DNA of 64,000 bases from Pyrenochaeta sp. MPI-SDFR-AT-0127 (Eukaryota; Ascomycota; Dothideomycetes; Pleosporales; Cucurbitariaceae): contig JAGTJM010000062.1 of the NCBI GenBank assembly GCA_020747015.1, positions 1-64,000 of the forward strand. Reading direction: 5' to 3'. The notes beneath the pieces were generated by a model, which did not search any database, was not told where the DNA came from, and saw only the letters and a program-made list of their open reading frames with translations. The translations under genes and the position numbers were made by a program. Positions 54,988 to 64,000 of the stretch are shown piece after piece; position 1 is the stretch's first letter; the number at the start of each line of letters is the position of its first letter.

Positions 54988-55594
54988 GTCTTTTTTGATT
55001 CATGCTAGTCTCTCACACTAGTTTGGCTAGCTAGGATCCCCCCCTTTTTTTTTATTCTGCGTGTTTGTAACATGGCGTTTGGTGCTGTTGGGAAACCCCA
55101 CTCCCCCAACCTCTAGTATGTATAGTCTGCGATTGATATCTAGCCAACAGAGAGATACGGAGAGTAGGCTCCGTGGTGGATGCACATACTTTACTGTATT
55201 CATAACTTTCATGTTAATGAGAAATAGGTATAAAGTACATTCGTCGCTATCATATACCTCGGCCGCAAGCGATGATGATGAGCAGAAGTCTAGGACGGCG
55301 GCATAGCTTGCTGCTCTCTTCTTTGTTATGTACCTGTGGTTTTGTGTGATTTGAGAAGGGATTGTACGGGAGGGGGCATCCGAGATATGCAAACCACTTG
55401 TATTAGGTATCAATCATCAATATTGACACGGCTCATTGAGTAAAAGAATTTAGGTCCTGTGAACATGTGTCTGTTGGTGCTTGTGAAGAAACATTTACCG
55501 GAGTAAACATTATGTTCACGCGCCCATGTAGTCTAATAACCCTTTGGCCACATAAGACACTCGCATTCATACCAATCTGGCAAGCCTTTCAGTC
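54988..55594. other. Convergent intergenic region
   Basis: Holds the 3' ends of the GH76-like gene and the karyopherin gene. A run of C then T lies near 55038-55052. No gene or RNA is seen. Confidence 0.5.
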
Positions 55595-58500
55595 TCACAT
55601 GATCCCCAACTCCCCAAACCCTTTTAAAATGTCCTTGTCTACTCTACTCAGCCATTCCTCTTGGAATCTCGCCTCACCGCCAACTACCTGGATAACTTGT
55701 TGCAGGTGCTCGCGAATAAAAGCGACAAGGTTGATACGGTGCACAGGGTCGGAGTAGATGAGCTCACGCTTGCGTACGTCTTCTGGTGCTTCTGGTTCCG
55801 TTGGGTGGTATGGCTCCGGAGGCCAGTATAGGGAGCTGTTGTCGTCGCGTTAGTCCGTTGCATTTCAATTGTCGATAGGAAAAGGTGTTGGAACGTACTC
55901 TTGGCTTCGATCATCCATACCGTCAAGCAGCTCCCCCAGCACATCGGTCCAGACAACGAATAAGTTCTGGAGACGTCCGAGAACCCACGGTTGACCCGTC
56001 TCCAAAAATCTCGTAAGCACAAGCGTCATGAGCTTCTTATTTGGCGTGTCCCCAATGTTTTCAATGTGGCTGAACCACTCTTCCAGCAGCCAGTCGAGGG
56101 TCTTCTCTAGCCCCTCACTACCAATCGAGGACAGAGCATCAAGCAAGACTGTAGGCGAAGCGAGACCGATGCGTGCAAGGACAGTAAAGTAGTCTGTCTC
56201 CACGACACCATCAACTGCTCGAGAAGGTAGTTCGCGATACGGACCATGGGATTGATGGTGCGTCCATGCACCATGGAGGCCTTCGAGAACTTTGGCGAGG
56301 AAGCCGGTGGATACCAAATCACTCGTGAGAATTTTGACGGCGTTTTCTCCTCCTACGCCTTCAGCCCCGCGGATTATGCATTGAACGAGGTGTGTCATGA
56401 TGCCGTTTGCTTCGGGCTTGAGGTTGCCGAGCAGCTCGGCCAGGGCTCGGAGGATCGCGGGGCGGAAGTTATCAGCCAGGACAGCAGCGGGAGCGAGAAG
56501 GAGGTAGGCTTCTGTGATTTCGATGGCTTTCCTCAGGGTTTCATTGTCCATTGCGAAGAGTGGAAGGAGATACTGGAGCAGGTTGAGCAATTCAGGTGGG
56601 GTGGGTTCAGGCGCAGACGGGGTTTGGGCCAGGATCGATGACCATAGATCGAGTGCGTCTTCAAGGAGGTAGACTTGTGTTTCCGAGCCTGGCTCAATAG
56701 CACTTTGGATGATGGGGAGAAAGGAAACGTGGAAAGAGCGCGATTCGGCTTTCATCGCGTTGGTGAGGCGGGAGAGAACAGTGAGAATGGCCTGCTTCAT
56801 CAGATGTTCCTCACCCGACTGTTCCCACAGAGGTGGCAGCAAGGAGATGATGGTGTTTGCATAAGGTATAATCTGGTCTGGTCAGTCTGTGAATCTAGCA
56901 CTGTGCGCATTGACTTACGTGATGCTCCAGTCTTTCCACAATGATGCTAATAGTGTTGAGCAGCGCCATCTTTGTTTCCGGAAGCTCAACTTCTTGCACT
57001 AATGCCATCAGTCTGTCCAGCGTGACTGGTGCAAATGGTAAGAAGCTGTCAGCTTGAAACTCCCACTCATCTGCAACGTCTTTGAACTTTCTTCCTGCAG
57101 TGACTCGTACGACGTGGTCGTTGAGCGGGTCGCTCTTATCCAGCAAGTGTTGGTAAATTTGGTACACGATGGGCTTCTTCTCTTTTGTGATTTTGATGGC
57201 TATCCATTGGGAAATGATGATAGCAATGCGCCGACGAATGATATTGTATCCGGGCTTCTGTTTGCCCACTTCGACGACCAGGGTATTTGTGATGAAAGAA
57301 TCAAAGTCTACTTGATCGTGGAGTATGTCTGCGGCAAGGCCAATGGCGGTGTAAACCGAGTCTTTGAATAATATGTCTTCGTTGTCCGGCGCTGCAAGAC
57401 GTTAGCAATGGAGCTGTGCTGCTGAATGTGAGTACTCACTTGCGACAGTGTAGAAGACTTGGAGGAGTGGCTGGATGATCAAATCTTTGAAATTCTTTGC
57501 GAGATCTAGGAACAGCTTCTCAGCACAAGGACGGATCGCGAATTCCCAATCCTCCGCGCCTTCATCCATCTTCTCCCACTCGTCGGGCTCTTCCTCCCAC
57601 ATGCGGAGGTCGCTGGGTCTAAAGACAAAGAAGCGTGTCACTAGGGCTGATATCATTTCGCGAACAAGGTCGTCAGTCAGAAGATTGGCCTTGACCATCT
57701 GGGTTGCTTGAGTTTTCTCATCTTTTTCCTGTTGTTGCTTGTACCGGAAGCTTTGGGCAGGGTAGAAGACCATCTTCACGCATGCACGTATGAGTAGCAG
57801 CCCTTTCAGGCCTAGGCGTTCGACAATGGGGGCATCGTCTTCTGCATCCCCATCTGTGCCGATTCTCGCGCCATCTATTGACTTGGAGCCCCAGGTCTCG
57901 CCTAGTCTGGAGATGAGACTCCAGTAGTCGCGGGTGAGATCTAGGGAATCAGGTAAGAGGACAAAGTCTGCAGGGTGTGTAGCTGCCATGTTCAGGTGGA
58001 GCTTCGAGAGCTGCATCAAATGCTTCTCGATTAAACTCCGCACAGAGTCCGCCAGCGGCGAGTCTTCTGGCGTGACATAGGTGAGAAACTCTCCAAAGTG
58101 AGTGCGAGTTAGTGTCCAGAATCCTTGAACATCCTTCTCCCGGGCGGGGAAGTCATAACCTGCAATGATCAGTCTTCGGATAGTCTTGATGGCAAGTAAG
58201 CTGTTCTCAATGCTCTCGATTGCACCTCCCTCGTCATCTCCGCCATCGCGGAAGAAGGCTTGCCAGGCTTGCACCTTGTTCACGTATATGGCGCCCAAGA
58301 CATTGAAGATCTCTGGTGCAACGCTTTGGAGGCTCTGACGCGTCCGTAGGAGCCTTCCCGTGGACAGTTCTTTGACTATGTAGAGCAAGACGAGGAGGGC
58401 GCGAGGCAGCTGGAGTCTGTATGCGTTTGGATCGGTCGAGGCGCGGAGGATCTGGAGTAGTTGCTGAAACAGATCTGGCCTAGAAGATGATTAGGAACAT

Positions 58501-59043
58501 GGCATGAAGCAGTGCTATGGGACGCACCAGTCGTTTGGATACTCGAAGCGGACAATTTTGGCAACCACGAGGGCGTTCTGCAGCGCCAGCCGATGGTCGG
58601 CCTCGTTGACTGCACTGTCCAGTAGCCGCGCTCGTATCGTAGCCTTGTCTTCCTTGACCACAGCACTGCCATTGTGTCAGAAATGCAAGCAGTAGCATGT
58701 GAGGGCCGGGTACGTACTTGGCGGCTGTCTTGCGCCAGTACTTGTCGATGCCGTTTTTGAGCTGGATGATAGCCAGATAGCGGACCTCAAGCGGGAGAGA
58801 CCTGTCGAGGAAGACGGACTGGAGCGTGTCAGCATCTGCCTAAGAACCACGGCGGAGGTTAATACATGCCTGAAGTTTTGGGTAGAAGCCCTGGGCTCTT
58901 TCCCACTCTTGCAGCTGTTTGGTCCCGGTCTGCACTTGTTGGGCATCTGCCGAGGACGCCGAGCGCAGCACATGGTACAGGATGCCCTCTGTGAGAGGAT
59001 TGGCCTCTCCAGGCACTTCTATGGCGCTGAATTCGACGTTCAT
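55595..59043 (-). CDS. KAP120: Importin-beta family karyopherin, Kap120/importin-11 type
   Basis: Nuclear transport receptor of 1046 residues, built of HEAT repeats. Seven exons: 59043-58870, 58818-58718, 58665-58528, 58479-57440, 57391-56919, 56872-55899 and 55835-55595. The N-terminal Ran-binding importin-N domain reads TKQLQEWERAQGFYPKLQ, then SVFLDRSLPLEVRYLAIIQ and KNGIDKYWRK, as in Kap120/IPO11. Later landmarks include FEYPNDWPDLFQQLLQ and LFKDSVYTAIGLAADIL. The first intron (58869-58819) begins with GC instead of GT (CAG|GCATGT), ends CTCCAG and has a CTGAC branch; no GT alternative keeps the frame with a normal intron length. The other five introns are GT-AG, 46-63 nt. Yeast Kap120 imports Rpf1 and other cargo; cargo here is inferred only. 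Divergent from PEX2. Confidence 0.92.
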
Positions 59044-59647
59044 CGTGTGGGTATGGCAAGTGGGTGCGAGGTAACAGCAACAATGGTGGTGGGGCAATGG
59101 CGAACACGTTCAGTTGTCATGGGCATGTGATGGCCATGATATCGCCAGGCGTTGCAGAGAGGTTTACTGTGGAGCAGGAGCCGGCCCTCTCTGGCTTCAC
59201 CCAACCTGGTGCAGAAAGTGTTGGAGATTGGTCTGTTTATTAGTATCTCGACTGGTAAATTCGAAGCAAGCTCCCCGCGTCCCAGCTCTGCCCTCCGATT
59301 GGCCTGCCATTGGCCTGGTGGGTGGACTCGCGTTTGATACGCTTCTAAACCAGAAACCGTGGACAGCAAATGTTGAGACAGTCATGTCTGACTGCAACAC
59401 ATTGAGGACTGTACAGCCGTAAACTGTAATCAAAGCGAAGCAGTAACCAACCATCAGATGCTCGCCTAAACATGCCTCGTGGGATACCCCGGCTGCTGTG
59501 ACCCTTTCACACCGTCGAACCTCGGCCCATCTCCGCAAACTCACCCCATCACGCTATCACGTTCAACAAAACATCAGATATCTCCTCACAACCGCCGCAT
59601 ATACCCTCGCCCGCCCCCTCCACCAAGCACGACACCAATGCTCCCCA
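59044..59647. promoter_or_regulatory. Divergent promoter of the karyopherin and PEX2
   Basis: 604 bp between the two start codons. The PEX2 frame is open upstream to about 59498, but only through a GTG, so the promoter and leader lie here. No clear TATA box; pyrimidine-rich from about 59500. Confidence 0.5.
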
Positions 59648-61243
59648 ATGCCCGCCGCAGACTTCGCCGCCGCCCAGGAACGCATAGCAGCCCGCCGCGC
59701 CCAGCGCGCAGCTCACCAGCGCGCAAACCATGATGCTCCCCACACACCTGCACGCGCTCTCTCGCGGCTACCCTTCCCTCTCGGCACTCTGAGCACAGCA
59801 GGCTTCGGCGCCTGGGACGCGATCAAAGGCCGCAGCGGCACACGGCCAGAGTTCCGCGTCGGCCAGGTCGACGCCGAATTGCTCGACGAAGAACTCCTCT
59901 CGCTTCTCAAAGAGCAGGTCGGCGAGGGATTAAAGTATTTTGGCACACACATCACCGACTCGTACGGCGCAGAGATATTGCTGGGATTGAGGCTGGTGCT
60001 GTTCAAACTGAGCATCTGGGACCAAAACGCGAGCTACGGCGCCCATCTACAGGGGCTGCGGTATACGGATGCAAGGAGCACAGCACCGAACCGGCCGCCG
60101 CCCAAGCCCTGGCAGAAGATCGCATACGGCGCAGTCACAGTCGGCGGGAGGTATGCGTGGACAAAGTGGGAAGACTATCTCTTATCCGCCTCTGAGGACT
60201 ATACGGTTCCAGAGTCACCCAACCTCAAGCTACTGGGGCGGCTGAGTGAACTGGCAGCGTCAGCGCACGATGTTGCATCGCTCGCATCATTCCTGGTCTT
60301 CCTCGTCAACGGCCGGTACAGAACCATCACAGACAGACTACTACGCCTCCGCCTCACGCCAACCTCACACTCCACCTCCCGGGAAGTCTCGTTCGAGTAC
60401 CTGAACCGCCAACTCGTATGGCACGCCTTCACCGAGTTCCTCCTCTTCCTCCTCCCTCTCGTCGGCGTATCAAAATGGCGGCGCATTCTTGGACGCACAT
60501 GGCGGAAGCTCCGGGCCGCCTTCTTCTCTTTGCTTGGCCGCTCCTCAAAGTCCACAGATGAAGGAAATGACGGCGAAGCTGGGAAAGGAGGTGAATTGGG
60601 CTTCCTCCCTGAGCGCACGTGCGCAATATGCTATCGCGATCAAAACCCCACAACTGCCACTGAAGCAGACATCATGGCGTCCTCGGCAGGAGGCGGCGGT
60701 ATCGTGGGGTCTGCAGCCACCGATGTGACAAACCCGTACGAGGCGATATCGTGTGGATGTATATACTGCTTCGCCTGCATTGCTCAGCGCATCGCCAACG
60801 AGGAGGGGGAGGGCTGGACGTGTTTGCGATGTGGAGAGACAGTCAAGGAATGCCGGCCATGGAACGGCGATATCATAGAGGAGAAGCGGAGAGCCTATTC
60901 ACACTCGTCCTCGGACCGCCATCACAACGGCAAATCAGTCGGGTTCGCTACGGGCGGCGCCGAGCCGTCAGATGAAAAGGCAGCGTTGCGAGAAGTCGAC
61001 CCTGTCCCCGAGCAAGAAGACGTTTCAGGCTCCACGGCAAGCGAGGAAGCTAGATTTGGAGTCGAGCACTCCCGCGGCCTGGACCTGGGGGAGTCTTTAT
61101 TTACAGAAAGCTCGGAGTGGGCACGTGCTAGCGAGGAGCAGAGTACAAGTGACGAGGATGAGCAGAGTGAAGAATATGACGAGGATGAGGAAGAGGAGGG
61201 CGAAGAGTTGGGAGGAGGCTCAGAATTCGACTACGATCAATGA
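59648..61243 (+). CDS. PEX2: Peroxisomal RING protein Pex2
   Basis: Membrane E3 ubiquitin-ligase component of the peroxisomal Pex2-Pex10-Pex12 complex that recycles the import receptor Pex5. Intronless, 531 residues from the first in-frame ATG at 59648 (MPAADFAAAQERIAARR). The N-terminal Pex2/Pex12 domain shows VGQVDAELLDEELLSLL, then EILLGLRLVLFKLSIWDQNAS and a hydrophobic FTEFLLFLLPLVGVSKW segment. The RING region is CAICYRD...SCGCIYCFAC...WTCLRC; the position normally held by His is Cys (SCGCIYC). A long inserted Gly/Ser loop lies between the first Cys pair and the rest. The C terminus (about 470-531) is very acidic (SDEDEQSEEYDEDEEEEGEE) and longer than in most Pex2 proteins. Confidence 0.92.
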   Translation: MPAADFAAAQERIAARRAQRAAHQRANHDAPHTPARALSRLPFPLGTLSTAGFGAWDAIKGRSGTRPEFRVGQVDAELLDEELLSLLKEQVGEGLKYFGTHITDSYGAEILLGLRLVLFKLSIWDQNASYGAHLQGLRYTDARSTAPNRPPPKPWQKIAYGAVTVGGRYAWTKWEDYLLSASEDYTVPESPNLKLLGRLSELAASAHDVASLASFLVFLVNGRYRTITDRLLRLRLTPTSHSTSREVSFEYLNRQLVWHAFTEFLLFLLPLVGVSKWRRILGRTWRKLRAAFFSLLGRSSKSTDEGNDGEAGKGGELGFLPERTCAICYRDQNPTTATEADIMASSAGGGGIVGSAATDVTNPYEAISCGCIYCFACIAQRIANEEGEGWTCLRCGETVKECRPWNGDIIEEKRRAYSHSSSDRHHNGKSVGFATGGAEPSDEKAALREVDPVPEQEDVSGSTASEEARFGVEHSRGLDLGESLFTESSEWARASEEQSTSDEDEQSEEYDEDEEEEGEELGGGSEFDYDQ

Positions 61244-61578
61244 TAAGATGTGGTTGGAGGATAGCTAAGAATCTTGTAATAACCCTTTGAGCAATGCAAA
61301 GCTCTGCAACGACATCTACTTTACTTTAGTCTCGTCTTTACTTGATCTTGTGCTGAACTTTGTTTGACATGATTCCATGAGATGTCTGCGCCTAGATAGT
61401 GCTCTGCTGGACCCTGCGTTTCTCTTCCAACCTCAAAGCCCTTGACCTGGCCTTGTCGGTCTGAAATTGCAATGCTTGCTACGTGAACGGTCACTGACAG
61501 GTGATCCGTCAATCCAGAGTTCTAGCACCTGCAAATTGCACTTGTAAACGGTACTCAGCCCACTTGAGTCGTGCCCTG
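61244..61578. other. Convergent intergenic region
   Basis: Contains the 3' ends of PEX2 and the BuGZ-like gene. Nothing else recognised. Confidence 0.5.
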
Positions 61579-62632
61579 TTACGTCCTCATAAAGTCTGCA
61601 AATCGTGGAAGTGCAGCCATCTTCTCTTCGGGACTTGTGTTCTCGTCGAAAAAGATCAACTTCATATTCTTGTCCTTCTTGCTCTTCTTCTCCACTGGCG
61701 TGGCTTCCTTGGTCACCTCGCCAATCAGGTCATCAATGGATGTTGATAGATCGGCGCCGTTCTGACCAGGCGGGAACGCACCCGGCGGAGCGCCGAAGCC
61801 TGGACGCGGTGGTAGCGCGCCGGGTTGGCCTGGTATGCTTCCTGGTCGCGCTGGTATGGCGCCGTTCGTGGGTGAGAAGGGTTGCGGGAGGCCTTGAGGT
61901 GGGTAAGCAGGTGGGAAGCCCGATGAAGCGCCCAAAGGCGGTGCTCCATAGGGTGGTTGTACTGCTGCTGGTGTCTGATGTGTGGTCAGCTTCTGTCTCG
62001 CATCTTCCATGACCCAAAAGTGTACATACAGGATTTGGCGCCTCCACAACTGCTGTTGGCAATACACCGTTCTTCCTGTCCACTCTGTACTTGCCTGCCC
62101 TTTCCTCAATCTCCTCCAAGCTCTCTGTGACCTTTGGCCTCTTGTTTGGCGGCGCTTGCCCGTTCGCATATAACCCCCGAATAGGATTACCTGTTATCCG
62201 CGCACGCTCCTGTTCTTCTGCAAAATGTGCTTGTGTGACTTGCTGATTGTGCTGATCTATTATTTCGGCGGGCACACCTTCCATACCGAAGATTTCAATC
62301 TCCAGGCCTTGCCGGCCGGGGTTGGCGTTTTCGACATGCGTTAGATTTTCTTTATGAACTTGGTTCATGTGCACGGAGAGACCTGAGGGCGCACTGTAAG
62401 CATATATCTCGGCAATGGTGCTCGATGTTGGGGGCTAGGGGCTGGGGTCTGGACGGGCGTATGTACCTCCAGCGGTGTTTAATCGTCGCCCGCAGCGGTC
62501 GCATTTGAAATGTTTGGCTTTTTGGTGAGAGATGAGAATCTTCAGGTCGTCAAAGTCGCGCTCGCAGTAGTAGCACCACGGCCGCTCGAGCTTCTGGTTC
62601 AGGTCTGGGTATCTCTTGCGCTTCTTCGTCAT
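61579..62632 (-). CDS. BuGZ/ZNF207-like zinc-finger protein
   Basis: Protein of 304 residues. Exons are 62632-62467, 62382-62030 and 61974-61579; introns 84 and 55 nt. Two N-terminal C2H2 fingers (Cys20, 23, His36, 41; Cys44, 47, His60, 65) in WCYYCERDFDDLKILISHQK and the downstream LSVHMNQVHKE are hallmarks of ZNF207/BuGZ. That protein binds Bub3 and microtubules in animals and also associates with spliceosome components. Then come a short charged segment and a low-complexity Pro/Gly-rich middle (PPGAFPPGQNG), and the C terminus ends in a conserved helix (EKMAALPRFADFM). The Pro/Gly-rich segment in animals drives phase separation. A GLEBS motif was not identified with certainty. The fungal role is inferred only. 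Confidence 0.86.
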
Positions 62633-63169
62633 CGTGGCGGTCGAAAAGGGAGGTCCTGAGAAAATCCGTATCCAGCGACAGCGTCTATAGGGGCTCTACG
62701 AGGGTCGTTAATTGGTGTTGGTCTCAATGGCGATGCAACATGTCGAGGTAGGTGAAGCTCGTGATTTCCAAAGCGGGAGAGGTCGCCTTAGCGTGGTTTT
62801 GTCTTGGCGGCCATCTGAACTTTTCGCCGCGTCCACTTCCACTTCGACTCTTTCCATCACAAGACAATGTCAAATCGTGATACTTTTTGTGTGAAAGAGA
62901 ACACCGCAGAATCTTAATTAGATTCTTGTGCTATTGTGTACACATGAAGCAACCCGCACACCAGCCACTTGGTCTACGACACCTCGACAAGTCCCTTCTG
63001 GGAGCATCCCACGTCTTCGCGTCTTGCGTTGATTTGGTGTATGCGGCTGTACTCCAGTTCGTGCTTTTTTCGTTGCAAGAACAAATCAAAGGTCCTTCAT
63101 AGTTCACACTTCCTCGCTCTTCGGAGACTTCTTCCACGAAGAGTGTGACTCCTTGGCCACCTACATATA
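62633..63169. other. Intergenic region
   Basis: Promoter of the BuGZ-like gene and 3' end of the UCH gene. Only short frames; nothing recognised. Confidence 0.5.
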
Positions 63170-63951
63170 TCACTCTTCGACTAGAGCCATGAGACTGAAG
63201 TTCAAGTTACCGACCTCAGTCAGCATCATGCTGCGGATAGTATCTAGACATTTGCTAGATAGGACGTCTTCGTCTGCTGCCAATGGCCCAAGGTCGATGG
63301 GTCGCTTGCGATCACCGTCCAGTTGGTAGACATGGCTGTCTTTGTCTGACCGGACAAAGCATATGTAATGGTAGTCAACCTCGTCTTCCGCATTTTCAGG
63401 CGCTTCTGTGGCGCCCTTTTTCGCAACTTCAGTGTACGCTCGTTCAAGTTCAGCGCTATCTTCTATTGCCAGCGCAGCAGCATCTGGCCTGAGTGGTAGA
63501 CAGGTCTGGAGGAGCCGCAAAATGAGTGACCCTCTTTCTGCCTTGTATTAATGCTAGGGGGTAGAAGAACACCATGGATCGACGTACCCATCTGGCTCCT
63601 CGCTCCTCCATTACAAACAGCATGCAGAACCGCATACAGCCCGCAAGCATTGTTAATGGTTTGTTTAAAGAATACAACGTCCGCATCTGCGGCACTGCTT
63701 TGCCATTGCACAAGCTTAGCTTCTTCGTCCTTGGTCCTCTTCTCGTAATCCGCTGTCGTTGGAAATACCAGTATGAGTGCATAAGCTGGGCGTGGAAGAA
63801 ATGCCAGTAGTTCTGGGTCATCTAATGAAAGTACATCCTGGAAACAGAGAGAATTTTTCAATCCCAGTTTGTGGATGAGCTCAGTGAAGACATCCGGATT
63901 CGACTCGAGAGGGATGAAGTGCTTTCGGTATGTCTGCACAGCCGAAGACAT
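63170..63951 (-). CDS. YUH1: Ubiquitin C-terminal hydrolase (UCH family, Yuh1/UCHL type)
   Basis: Cysteine deubiquitinase of 243 residues that releases small adducts from the ubiquitin C terminus in the cytosol or nucleus. Exons are 63951-63588 and 63537-63170; the 50-nt intron uses GTACGT and GGCAG. The ATG at 63951 gives MSSAVQTYRKHFIPLESNPD, typical of the family start; the codon 12 bases upstream is TTG. Catalytic residues are in place: Gln97 and Cys103 (KQTINNACGLYAVLHAV), His178 (DYHYICFV) and Asp195 (YQLDGDRKRPIDLGP). The C-terminal LNFSLMALVEE matches Yuh1/UCHL3. The gene ends about 50 bp inside the window and is complete. Confidence 0.94.
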
Positions 63952-64000
63952 GTTTGAGGTCAATCTTCACTGAGATTGCGGGAGAACCCGTTGTGTGGTG

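Noticed and set aside
58836..58865. A 30-nt GT-AG intron in the karyopherin instead of the GC-AG intron
   Set aside because: Shorter than any credible intron here and leaves six extra residues in a conserved segment.
1..64000. Many CACGTG palindromes in intergenic regions (for example 434, 644, 5170, 8797, 12960, 15673, 20064, 22210, 25806, 27402, 39706, 52909)
   Set aside because: A fixed 6-bp palindrome is expected about 16 times in 64 kb by chance, and roughly that number occurs. I list individual sites but claim no enrichment.

Overview
The window is a gene-dense piece of a filamentous ascomycete nuclear genome. Genes with many short spliceosomal introns (42-57 nt, GT...AG, CTRAC-type branch sites) and the gene set (two Zn2Cys6 regulators, a TRI12-like MFS pump, Spa2, GH43, GH76, a fungal ascorbate-oxidase-type multicopper oxidase) fit Pezizomycotina. 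The style resembles Dothideomycetes/Pleosporales, but that placement is inference and I name no species. I support 24 protein genes (one with unresolved structure) and one tRNA gene. All exon borders were placed by hand from splice sites, reading frame and family motifs.

Left third (1-22 kb), accessory metabolism and polarity: a Zn2Cys6 regulator (+), a D-2-hydroxyacid dehydrogenase (+), a secreted EthD-fold protein (+), a serine beta-lactamase-like esterase (-), a secreted multicopper oxidase (-), an intracellular GH43 protein with a Gly/Cys-rich tail (-), the polarisome scaffold Spa2 (-) and a YNG2-type ING protein (-).

Middle (22-40 kb): a HOS2-type class I histone deacetylase with a long N-terminal extension (+), divergent from the ING gene over about 440 bp; a SAM methyltransferase (-); the RNA polymerase III subunit RPC34/RPC6 (-); a TRI12-like MFS transporter (+); a Pho8-type alkaline phosphatase (+); a poorly resolved multi-pass membrane protein (-); a Leu3/War1-like Zn2Cys6 regulator (-); and ribosomal protein eL34 (-).

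Right part (40-64 kb), mostly housekeeping: the intronless spliceosome core gene PRP8 (+), a large glycosylated membrane protein of unknown role (+), a tRNA-Leu(CAG), a GH76-like protein (+), a Kap120/importin-11-type karyopherin (-), the peroxisomal RING protein PEX2 (+), a BuGZ/ZNF207-like zinc-finger protein (-) and a UCH-family deubiquitinase (-).

The most unusual feature is the tRNA-Leu(CAG) gene at 52230-52362. It can form a complete cloverleaf only if a 52-nt insert in the D-loop is removed. The insert has the ends, length and branch-like motif of the spliceosomal introns in neighbouring protein genes, and it does not lie at the canonical tRNA intron site (37/38). Other points of interest are a GC-AG intron in the karyopherin gene, a 214-nt intron splitting a zinc cluster, strong hairpins outside genes, and the shared promoter of a predicted NuA4 acetyltransferase subunit and a deacetylase.
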